A stretch of 64,000 nt of DNA from assembly GCA_019915015.1 (NCBI GenBank), contig JAHBBC010000035.1, positions 186,001-250,000 on the forward strand, read 5' to 3'. The notes beneath the pieces are model-generated. The model saw only the letters and a list, made by a program, of their open reading frames with translations. It ran no database searches and had not been told where the DNA came from. This stretch comes from Auriscalpium vulgare (Eukaryota > Basidiomycota > Agaricomycetes > Russulales > Auriscalpiaceae). Positions 10,642 through 19,495 of the stretch are shown piece by piece (the stretch's first letter is position 1; each line of letters starts with the position of its first letter). The position numbers and the translations under genes were made by a program.

Positions 10642-13059
10642 ATGTACACCTCGGTGCTATCGAGCATGACGAAGAATGGACGCGCTTTCCAGTGGAGAGC
10701 GATCCATACATCCTGCTTCGAGACCATCAAGGCAATTGCCTGCAAGGTGCCCATATTGAAACCCATCGATCCTCGCACGGGAGAAATGATATGGGTCATA
10801 TGTGACGCCTCCACTTGGGGAGTCGGCGCTATGTACGGGCAGGGCAAAGTCTGGGAGACGTGCCGCCCGGCAGGACTGATGTCTAAGCGGTTTACGGATG
10901 CTCAACGCAACTACCGTACGTTCGAGCACGAGACGATTGCGATCCTTGAGGCCCTCGCCAAATGGTCGGACAAGTTAATCGGTCGCCGATTTACTGTCGT
11001 CACCGATCATGAGGCGCTGGAATTCTTCCACCAGCAGAAAAACCTGTCGCCGCGACAGTCTCGCTGGGCAGAATTCCTAGCCAAGTACGACATGCAAATC
11101 AAGTACATTGAAGGCAGAGTGAACAAAGTAGCGGACGCCATGTCGCGCTACTATGCCTCCGTCCCGCCGGACATGCCTGGTACCAAGCTAGTCACCATCG
11201 ACGTCCAATTGGACCCCGACATGGATGATCTATCTCCTGAGCGTGTACTAGAGCTGCGTGCAATGACTATGCGAAACCGAGACTCGGAAAGGGATCGCGC
11301 GGCCAGGGAGTTGAGGCAGTACGCTGCCCCGATCACCAAACCGCCAGCGAAGCCCTCTAAGACTTGCGCACCGCCACCGCGTCGCGTCGACCAGACAGCG
11401 AGCACGCTACCGATGTCGCCAATCACAGTGGAAACGCCACGCGAATCAGCCACGTTGGTGAGCAGCGGCGCAGAAAAGTTGCCTGTAACACTTGCACCTG
11501 AGGTGCAGGTGAAGGACGCGCTCACGGATGGACCCTCGCTGCCGAGACAACTGGAGGCGTCTCCAGGCTGGGAATCCGTCATGCAGGAAGCATACCACAC
11601 CGATCCGTTCTTCGCGAAGATAGTAAAGTCCCCCGGGGAATTCACTACGTTCACGATGAAGGACGACAAGTGGTACTCCACGTCGCGGATGGGCCACGTA
11701 GTGCTATGCGTGCCCGACGCACTATTGCGACAACGTAAAATCCGTGAACTGATCACGGATACCGCGCACCGCACCCTCGGCCACTTAGGAGCCCATAAGA
11801 CTGCCGAGTACATCAGGCGCTGGTTCTGGTGGCCCCGCATGGGTATTGAGATCGAGCAGTTCTGCAAGTCCTGCGGGACTTGTCAGATGTCGAAGCCGGG
11901 TAATCAGGCGCCCGCTGGGCTGCTGCATACCCTCCCCATTCCTGCACAACCTTGGGAATCGATTGGAATGGACTTTACTGGCCCATTCCCCGAGCAGGAC
12001 GGCTATGACTACCTATGGGTAGTCATCTGTCGCCTCACGTCGATGGTGCACCTAGTCCCTATGCGCACCACTACGACAGCCGCCCAGCTCGCCGACTTAT
12101 ATCTCAAGGAGATAGTGCGGCTGCATGGGGTCCCCGCGTCCATCGTGTTGGATCGAGATGTGAAGTTCACATCGGCGTTCTGGCGCGAACTGCACCGACT
12201 ACTGGGTACCAAGCTACTGATGTCCACTGCATTCCATCCCCAGACGGATGGAGTGACAGAGCGGGCCATCCGTACGGTCGGCCAGATGCTCAGGAGCATG
12301 GTCGCGCCCGACCAACGCGACTGGCGGGAAAAATTGCCCTTGGTTGAGTTCGCGCTGAACTCGAGCGCGAGCGCCACCACTGGGTGCGCACCGTTCGAGC
12401 TCAACTACGGCTACATGCCCCGTATATTTGGGCCCACGATACCGCAGACCACGTTCTCAGGTGTCCGGGACTTCGCTGCGAAGGCCCAGTCGCACCTGGA
12501 ACAGGCACACGACGTGATCATCGAGCGCAGGGTCTTGCAGACCGCGCAGGCGAATAAGCATCGACGTGTGGACGAAGAGGTGAAGGTTGGAGACTTGGTG
12601 TATCTCAGCACCAAGAACCTCAACCTCCCCAAAGGCCGGGCTCACAAACTGCTCCCGAAGTATGTGGGACCATACAAGGTCATAGCCGCGAACCCGGACA
12701 AGTCGGTGTACACGATCGAGCTGCCCACGGAGTTGCGTGTGCGTCGTATCCACCCGACGTTCCACGCATCATTGCTGCGACGACACCACCCGAGCGACGA
12801 TCGGCTGTTCCCAAACCGAGAATCGAGGCGATTCTACGACTTCGGACAGCCCGACGACGACGAGTGGTTCGTAGACGAGATCACCGGCCATCGATGGGTC
12901 GGTGATAGGCTCGAGCTCCAAGTCAAGTGGTCTCTTGGAGAGCACACTTGGGAGGCACTCGCAACCTGCGACGAGCTGGAGGCACTAGACGAGTACCTCC
13001 GGCTACGCGGGGTCAGCGACCCTGGGTCGCTGCCACGCAGGCAGAGTGGCGGGAAGTAA
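10642..13059 (+). CDS. Ty3/Gypsy pol fragment: RNase H, integrase, chromodomain
   Basis: 3' portion of a Ty3/Gypsy polyprotein, 805 codons open. It begins inside the connection/RNase H region (ILKPIDPRTGEMIWVICDAS, then VVTDHEALEFFHQQKNLSPR). It continues through the HHCC zinc-binding region of integrase (HLGAHKTAEYI, CGTCQ) and the D,D-35-E core (GMDFTGPF, VLDRDVKFTS, HPQTDGVTERAIRTVGQ). It ends in a chromodomain-like tail (EWFVDEITGHRWVGDRLELQ). Gag, protease and most of reverse transcriptase are absent upstream, where unrelated intergenic sequence begins, so the element is 5'-truncated and cannot transpose alone. The ATG at 10642 is simply the first in the open frame, not a true start. The remaining frame has no stop, implying a fairly recent truncation. 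Confidence 0.9.
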   Translation: MYTSVLSSMTKNGRAFQWRAIHTSCFETIKAIACKVPILKPIDPRTGEMIWVICDASTWGVGAMYGQGKVWETCRPAGLMSKRFTDAQRNYRTFEHETIAILEALAKWSDKLIGRRFTVVTDHEALEFFHQQKNLSPRQSRWAEFLAKYDMQIKYIEGRVNKVADAMSRYYASVPPDMPGTKLVTIDVQLDPDMDDLSPERVLELRAMTMRNRDSERDRAARELRQYAAPITKPPAKPSKTCAPPPRRVDQTASTLPMSPITVETPRESATLVSSGAEKLPVTLAPEVQVKDALTDGPSLPRQLEASPGWESVMQEAYHTDPFFAKIVKSPGEFTTFTMKDDKWYSTSRMGHVVLCVPDALLRQRKIRELITDTAHRTLGHLGAHKTAEYIRRWFWWPRMGIEIEQFCKSCGTCQMSKPGNQAPAGLLHTLPIPAQPWESIGMDFTGPFPEQDGYDYLWVVICRLTSMVHLVPMRTTTTAAQLADLYLKEIVRLHGVPASIVLDRDVKFTSAFWRELHRLLGTKLLMSTAFHPQTDGVTERAIRTVGQMLRSMVAPDQRDWREKLPLVEFALNSSASATTGCAPFELNYGYMPRIFGPTIPQTTFSGVRDFAAKAQSHLEQAHDVIIERRVLQTAQANKHRRVDEEVKVGDLVYLSTKNLNLPKGRAHKLLPKYVGPYKVIAANPDKSVYTIELPTELRVRRIHPTFHASLLRRHHPSDDRLFPNRESRRFYDFGQPDDDEWFVDEITGHRWVGDRLELQVKWSLGEHTWEALATCDELEALDEYLRLRGVSDPGSLPRRQSGGK

Positions 13060-13227
13060 AGAGGTGATCCTCGGGATCGCCAGGAATAGGATAGAGTAGC
13101 AAGGTACCATCAGGGATCATAGATCGCAATCCCGATGGACTGCCATATCAGATGAGATAAGCAGGGCGAGAAAAGCTTAAAGACGCCTACGGGCGCTTTC
13201 GACTTCTCCGTCCCTCGCCCATCCAAT

Positions 13228-15834
13228 ATGACACGCACACCGCGCCGCAACAGCGATCCCCCCGCCTACCACCACCACACTCCTTCCCCCCCTCCGCCTC
13301 TGGATCGCGGGCCGTCACCTATGGTGACAGACCCGCCGCCCACCGCCGCCGCGACGCAGCCCGCCGCAGCATCGGAGGGCCAACCCCCTGCCACTCCATC
13401 CGCGAGAGGCTTCTTTTCTGGTGCCAGCTGGGCATACGACCCGGTTACGCGTATGGTGTGTCACCGTCCTTGCGACTGTGATACACTGTACGGCCAGCAC
13501 TACGACGCCGCATTCGCGGCCGACCAGGAGGACCTGATGCGCGCCTTAGACGCGGCCAGGGCATACGAGGAGGTTCGACTGCGCGAGGCCGAGCTCGCTA
13601 TCGAGCGCTGGCAGACCGAGTCTGACCGACTTCGTCGCGAGCGCAACGAGTCGCGCAACGAGGCTCGGGAGCTCCGCCGTCAACTCAACGAGCGCCCCGC
13701 CGCGCCGCAAGAACCCCGTCCCCCGGTAGCGCCCGCCGCCCGTACATCCCCCGCGTCGCTTCCGACGCCGGCAATAGTACCGGTCAGCGTGCCGCCTCCC
13801 GCACCACCCGTCGCACAGTCGCAGCCGACTACCGCTCCGTCAACGAGTGCGCCCGTCGGACAGAAGCGTGCTCGCAGCGTGCACGCGTACGACGACGACG
13901 ACTACTCGGATGACGAGGACGAGGAAGACATCCGCGAGCGCGAGAAGAAGGCTGCGGACAGGGAGTACACCCTGAAGCTCCGCAAGGAGAAGAAGGCCCG
14001 CGAGCGCGAGAAGAAGACCAATACGCGCGCGCCGCCCTCCTCGTCTCCGTCCTCTTCCTCGCAGCCCGCCTCGACGACGGGAAGCTGGGGACAACCTGGA
14101 CCGTCCCAATGGACCCGGTCTGCTGTGTCCCAGCCCACCGCGCCGTCGAACAGTTGGGGACCGGGAACCGTGGCAACCCAACCCGCCGCGACGTCGGAGA
14201 GCTGGGGACCGCCCCAGGCATGGGGTAGCTCCTGGTCCGCTGCGGGAGCGGGTGTAGGGCTGACACTCCCAGTACCGCCAGCCGAGCGCCCATACGACCC
14301 GTTCACGGGTATACTGGTCTCGCAAGGACAGGAGCAAGCCCGCGCACAGGTCGACGAGCAGTTCAACCGCGGCATCGCAGACGATGACGCGGCGGAGACA
14401 ATACGCGACTGGCTGCGCGTCATCAACGATGCCAACCCCGCCAACCGCACGCCGCTCGCGCGGTACGTGCTGCAGCAGTACTCGCAACGCCACTACTTCC
14501 TCCGCCCGCCGCGCACATTCACCGCCACGCAACACAACTTGGCGCGGTTCGGACCCCAACCCGCGCCAAGGGGGAGGGGTGCACCAAACAGGCCTACCGT
14601 TGTCCCGAGGACAACACACGCAGGCCCACCGACGAGAGGCACGGCCATGGGATGGTCGAGCGCGAACACCACGGTCCCGAGGACCGCGAGCACGAACGCG
14701 CCACCCAGCAACAACGCACAGTGGCCAGCCAGAACGATGGCCCCGAACGCTACAGTCCCGGGGACTGGACGCACGGGACAACCACCAGCACGCGGAGGCG
14801 CAGCGACCGGCACGGGACAGCGTAGTGGCGCCCCCGCACCGACGACTCAACTCGACGCAGACGTCGAGATGAGCGAGAAGAAGAAGAAGCGCAAGAAGAA
14901 AAAGGCGCGCCGCGCTGACAACGCGGAAGAATCCGTCCCATTGGACGGATTCGCTAGCGTGCACGATCTGGTCCCCGACGACCTGAGCGCCTCCATATAC
15001 CCGCCGCTGATTCCACAACGTGTCGGTCCGCCTCAACTTGAGGAACCCGCCGCGCGATGGATGGCGTTCTGGAGGGCCCACCCCACTCAGACTCCTTCTG
15101 GAGTCGAACCACACAAGCAGCCCGCACTGTTTTACGTGCAGGCGTACCTGGACTTCAGGCGGCTTGCTCCCTTAGGGAACTCGGAGGACCAGCGCGTCGC
15201 ACGGCTGCGATTCATGCACGCCGCAACGCAGATGCTGTTGATCCCGCACCTCACCGAGCACCTCATCCATGACCTGGGGTCTACGGTTGAATTCTCGGGA
15301 CCTGGCGGCACTGGGGTCGCCTTCACGGGCGATACCCACAACCTGACGTTCGAGGACATCGCGGCCCACATTGCCAACGCTGGATACTCTGTCCAGCAGA
15401 TCTGCGCAATGGAGCGCTTCGCTCGTGCGAAGCGCAACCGTGCCAGCGAGCGCGATCCGTCGGATGAGTCCGAGTGGGCCGACTATCCCACCGTAGGTGA
15501 GATGGTCGCCCGCCACGGCACGCTATACCGATTCCCGTCCCCTGCTCGGGCGACTCCATCCAGTCAGGTGAATCTGGACATTGCACCTCTGCCGGCGGGA
15601 GGTACTGCGCCGGTGGACGTCGCCACCACCCCATCCTCCGCCATCCCATCCACGAACAACCCCGCTCCCATGGACGTCGTCAACGACATACCAGAGGGTG
15701 CGGAATCGGCCCCCGCCAGTGTTGAACACACTGCGGGGATGATGCCAGCGTCCACCAGCAATGTAGACGACATTGCGGTCGGTGCTGTGCAGCCCGATTC
15801 CCCCTCACCCATGGGCGAACCCAAGGGGGAGTGA
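13228..15834 (+). CDS. Additional ORF of Gypsy element downstream of pol
   Basis: An uninterrupted 868-codon ORF starts 168 bp after the pol stop and ends 114 bp before the presumed 3' LTR, so by position it belongs to the same element. The protein has a Pro-rich N terminus and a long Glu/Arg heptad-type segment likely to be coiled coil (about residues 95-155). An acidic then Lys/Arg-rich tract follows (about 210-270), and then Trp-Gly/Pro/Ser low-complexity repeats. A second basic stretch (KKKKRKKKKARR) precedes a better-ordered C-terminal domain with LFYVQAYLDFRRLAPLG and IAAHIANAGYSVQQI. There is no CCHC knuckle and no protease motif. It resembles neither a normal Gag nor an envelope protein, as no signal peptide or membrane segment is seen. 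It may be a displaced Gag-like structural protein or an accessory RNA/DNA-binding protein. Confidence 0.7.
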   Translation: MTRTPRRNSDPPAYHHHTPSPPPPLDRGPSPMVTDPPPTAAATQPAAASEGQPPATPSARGFFSGASWAYDPVTRMVCHRPCDCDTLYGQHYDAAFAADQEDLMRALDAARAYEEVRLREAELAIERWQTESDRLRRERNESRNEARELRRQLNERPAAPQEPRPPVAPAARTSPASLPTPAIVPVSVPPPAPPVAQSQPTTAPSTSAPVGQKRARSVHAYDDDDYSDDEDEEDIREREKKAADREYTLKLRKEKKAREREKKTNTRAPPSSSPSSSSQPASTTGSWGQPGPSQWTRSAVSQPTAPSNSWGPGTVATQPAATSESWGPPQAWGSSWSAAGAGVGLTLPVPPAERPYDPFTGILVSQGQEQARAQVDEQFNRGIADDDAAETIRDWLRVINDANPANRTPLARYVLQQYSQRHYFLRPPRTFTATQHNLARFGPQPAPRGRGAPNRPTVVPRTTHAGPPTRGTAMGWSSANTTVPRTASTNAPPSNNAQWPARTMAPNATVPGTGRTGQPPARGGAATGTGQRSGAPAPTTQLDADVEMSEKKKKRKKKKARRADNAEESVPLDGFASVHDLVPDDLSASIYPPLIPQRVGPPQLEEPAARWMAFWRAHPTQTPSGVEPHKQPALFYVQAYLDFRRLAPLGNSEDQRVARLRFMHAATQMLLIPHLTEHLIHDLGSTVEFSGPGGTGVAFTGDTHNLTFEDIAAHIANAGYSVQQICAMERFARAKRNRASERDPSDESEWADYPTVGEMVARHGTLYRFPSPARATPSSQVNLDIAPLPAGGTAPVDVATTPSSAIPSTNNPAPMDVVNDIPEGAESAPASVEHTAGMMPASTSNVDDIAVGAVQPDSPSPMGEPKGE

Positions 15835-15948
15835 GTGTGGGATCGGGACAGGGGGATGGACACGGCGGTCGTCTACAAAAATTATCATCACCACGCAGTG
15901 TCGGGATCATCACCAGCTGGAGGATCGCCATCGATCCCCAGGGGGAGG

Positions 15949-16368
15949 GTGTAGTGTACTCGGACCGGTCGTCCTACTTGGACGACCAGCATGTGCGGAA
16001 CCGCGGGTTCCAGACAACGCTCGGAGCTGGGCTGAGGTGAAGGGGCTGTTCCTGGGGAACAGCCTCGGATCATTGATGGGATGGGATTACATAAGGGTAG
16101 CATATATATATCCGTCCTCTCCTTGGGAGAGGACATCTTTTGTACTTTCACTACTCGCGCCCCATCGAATCATACTCAGCCCACGTCGATATACGTGGGT
16201 ACGATTCTACAGGCGTGATCACCTAAGTACAAGGGCATCGACGTTACAGGACAGCAGATCATCGGACAAGGACAGCGAGGGGACGCAGGTAGTGAGGACG
16301 GCGACGAGGACATCCTCGCTGTCCATGGTTTTGCTGCTTTGTAGTATAGTGTGCAGTACTACTGTAAC
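15949..16368 (+). repeat. Probable 3' LTR of the Gypsy element
   Basis: A purine-rich tract (CCCAGGGGGAGGG) is followed at 15949 by TGTAGTGTACTCGG. The proposed end at 16368 is ..CTACTGTAACA, giving the TG..CA form of an LTR. A TATA-like GCATATATATATCC lies near 16090, with a promoter-like spacing to the following TTTTGTACTTTCACTA. No second copy is present in the window because the element is truncated on the left, so the borders are inferred and no target duplication can be checked. Confidence 0.5.
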
Positions 16369-16429
16369 AAATTACAAGCGGCTCATCAGACTTGTGAGCG
16401 GCGGACAAGCCGCCTATCAGCCTTTCGTC

Positions 16430-16610
16430 CAGTTGACAGCCCTGCGCCAGACTTGCGGTCAGGCTGTAAGCCCACTGCCAGACTTGGGACCCGGATGTAA
16501 GCCCACTGCCAGCCTTGCGGCCAGGCTGTAACCCGTTCGCCAGGCTGGCAACGCCCTTGTAACCCTACGCCAACGCTTGCAACCGCGCCACGTGGCTGGT
16601 GGCCGCTACC
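16430..16610. repeat. Degenerate minisatellite, about 30-bp unit
   Basis: Five or so diverged copies of a unit of roughly 30 bp with the pattern TGTAAGCCCACTGCCAGACT followed by a short G-rich segment, just after the presumed LTR. No coding potential. Confidence 0.6.
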
Positions 16611-17016
16611 AGCCGCCGCAACTTTTCGGTACTTTTGCTGATGCTATACTATAGGCTACATATGTAGATAAATAATGCAATTAAATTGATTGAATGGCTA
16701 TCAAATTGAAATACAACTGGTTTATTGTCTATCAAATTGGCCAAGTTCATATGAATAATAGCTTACCTACCAAGCCTAGGATAAATATAGCTCACATAAA
16801 TATATATAACTCTGTGTATGCGCTATCTACTGTACACCTGTGCTATAGTTGCTATCTACTGCTATGTAGTGTTGAACATAGACTATGGATGCTATGGTTG
16901 CTATAGAGTGTTATATACCAACTTACGGGCATTATATAGGATATATCATTGAACTGGGCCCTATGTAAATTTGAGATTTTTCAGATGATGAACATGCCCA
17001 TGACACTGGACCCTTA
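16611..17016. other. AT-rich stretch without a gene
   Basis: Low-complexity, AT-rich sequence (many TATA/ATAA runs), unlike the GC-rich surroundings. Short ORFs only; no conserved feature recognised. Confidence 0.5.
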
Positions 17017-17290
17017 TACATCAGGAAAACAGACAGCAGCTGGAGAGAGCTGGAGAGACGGTTCCAGCCTTCCAGCGCCCTCCCGGAGCCCGGCAACTGG
17101 AGAGCTCGCTCCAGCTCCTTCCAGTTGTGAGCCGACATCTGGAGCTCACTGGAGCTCACTGGACCAGCCGCGTCCAGCCGCATCCAGTGTCGGTCTCTCC
17201 GCTCCACCTCTCCAGCACAAGCATCTGGACACTGCTGGAAAAGCCTCTCCCGTGACCTCCAGCTCTCTCCCGAGAAGAATACTCATAGTA
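17017..17290. mobile_element. CTGGAG/CTCCAG-rich short element, copy 1
   Basis: Roughly 270 bp packed with CTGGAG, CTGGA, TCCAG and CTCCAG words on both strands. It starts with TACATCAGGAAAAC at 17017. The same end, inverted, closes a second element of the same composition at 53300-53516, so the two appear to be copies of a dispersed short element. No ORF. The far end is not defined. Confidence 0.5.
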
Positions 17291-17406
17291 TGATTAGATC
17301 TTGAGGTTTTAGATCTCGCGGAGATAATAGCAAATCACTTATATTCATGGGCCTAATCTACTACTACTACTACTGTGATCACGACCACCGGAACGACGCC
17401 GCGCGC

Positions 17407-19091
17407 TGATGGGCACCCACAGGTAGTAGGGTGGTAATGTGTCAGATACCAGATCCCTAGAGCGCTGGTGAGGGTACCGTGATGTGTGCGAGTGAGTGTC
17501 AGGGTCCCGAAGACAATCGGAGTGCGTCTCCGACGGTGTGGGGAGGTGTGCGATCGGATGCGCTGGTCGGAATGCGTGATCGGTCGGAGAGTCGTCGATG
17601 AGGGGTCGGAGGCGCAGATGCGATGGTCGGAATGTGTGGACAAGTGGTGCGAGTGGTGCGATCGAGGCTGCGACCGCTGCGAGACGACAGAGTCAAGACT
17701 GCGATCTCCGAGGTCGCAAGACGGTCGGAGCGACGATGAGTCGTGCAGGCAACGACGCAGAGGCGTGTGGACGGTCGGAGGAGCGGGGGCGGTGGTCGGA
17801 AGATAGGAATGAGAGTGGGAGCACGCCGATCGATGTTGCGATCGCTGCGGGACGAGCGGAACGCGACTGCGATCTCCTGATGTCGCAAGACGGTCGGAGC
17901 GACAAAGTGCGAGGGCAACGGCAAATGGGACAACGATGGAACAAGATGAGAGCGAGGAGAACGATAAGCTGAGTGCGGGATGACGACGACGACAAAGACA
18001 AAGGCAAAGGCAAAGGCGACAGAGCTAGCCTCGAGCTAACTATACGATAGAGACGAGGCGTTATGGGCGTCGAATGAGATCTGAACCGTGCGGGGGAACC
18101 GAATCTGTATTGCAGCATGGATGCGACCGCTATTTATGTGTTTCGACCGCTACAGTACGAGTCCGATCGAGAATGGAGCCGGAACAAAGGAAAACGAGTC
18201 GGAACAAAAGCAAACGATGGTGCGCAAGTCGCACATGGTACAGACAATGGGGGAGAGTCCATAGAACATATCAGAAGGTCTGCGATGCTGTGGAGAACAA
18301 TGTGGAGCAAGTGATCAGCGCTGTCAGGAGGGCAGTGCAAGCGCATGGAAAACAATCTGCGCTGTCAAGAAGTGTGGGAGAGACATCCTACAATGTCGAA
18401 CAAGACAATACGACCAGAACAGGAAACAATGGAGGTGTGGCGAATGGTAGAATGCACTCCGACGTGCGAGGGGGTCGCAGGTGAGTGTTGCGATCTTGCA
18501 ACTCGTCGAACAGTTGGAAGAATGCTCCGGTGTTGCGCGTGCGATGGTCGGATGGTGGAGGGATAATCGGAGCGCTGGTCCGACCGCAGAACAATCGGGA
18601 TCGAAGGAATGTGGCGCAAACTCGAGAGCTGGGCTAGACAATGGTCGGAGGACAATGGCGCAACTGTGGGGGTACTCGGAAGTCGCAGAGACGTCGGAGA
18701 GACGTGGCACACGTGCTGAAACGATGATCTCGATGATCGAAATGTCTGATGGAATTCCGACGCATTGTGACAACTGTGGGAGACGCTGTGCTCGAGGTCG
18801 CATGGCGGCAATCGGAACGATGAGTGAGGGGTCGGATGACTGCGTGTGATGTGTGCGACGGAGTTGCTGGTCCGAGCGTGGTGTCCAGGCATGATTCCGA
18901 TTGCGCGACAGCTCTGCGAGACTCCAACGGTCGGAACTCTGGCTCCGATATTGCAAGCGGTCGGAGGAACTAATCGAGTGGTCGGAGCACTGCTGCGCGA
19001 CGCTGCGATCTCCGGAATTTGTATCTGTTGACTTGACGAAAGTGCGAAAATTCCGTAACGATCGCCTCGCAGCGCGGGGCGAGGCGTATCA
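17407..19091 (-). repeat. 3' LTR (1685 bp) of gag-only element
   Basis: Direct repeat of 21698-23386. It is rich in the word TCGGA (often GGTCGGA), about one every 30-40 bp. Differences from the other copy are single-base indels in short homopolymers. No functional ORF: the ORFs seen here are by-products of composition. Confidence 0.9.
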
Positions 19092-19495
19092 CATCCTCCA
19101 TACTGAAATCCTGACCGTCCACGGTCAGTGCGACGACCAGTACGAGGTGCGGGAGGTAGAGCGGTCGGAGCGATTTGGTGATGTCGCAAATGCTCCGAGA
19201 AATGTGTCCGGGGTGTCGCCAGAGTCGCGAGACGTGTCCAATGATGAGGGCGACGTTGCGATCGTGTACTGCGACTATGACATCGGAAGGATGTTCTGCG
19301 AGCGCTGGCTGGTCGGGCGACTTGCGAAGTTGACTGCGTGCCGGTCGATGATGTGCGCTGAGTCTGGTGCGAGATCTCAATGTTCCGATTGCGGGCTCCT
19401 CCATACTGTGATCGAAGCGACCAGGCGCTGCAGTCGGTGCCAAGGCTGCGACACATGACAATCTTCGGTCGGAACAAGTGTCGACTGCTGCGGAG

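Noticed and set aside
17486..19480. Many ORFs of 100-370 codons on both strands in the long LTRs
   Set aside because: They recur in both LTR copies, are shifted by homopolymer indels and have low-complexity composition driven by TCGGA words. No conserved protein pattern.
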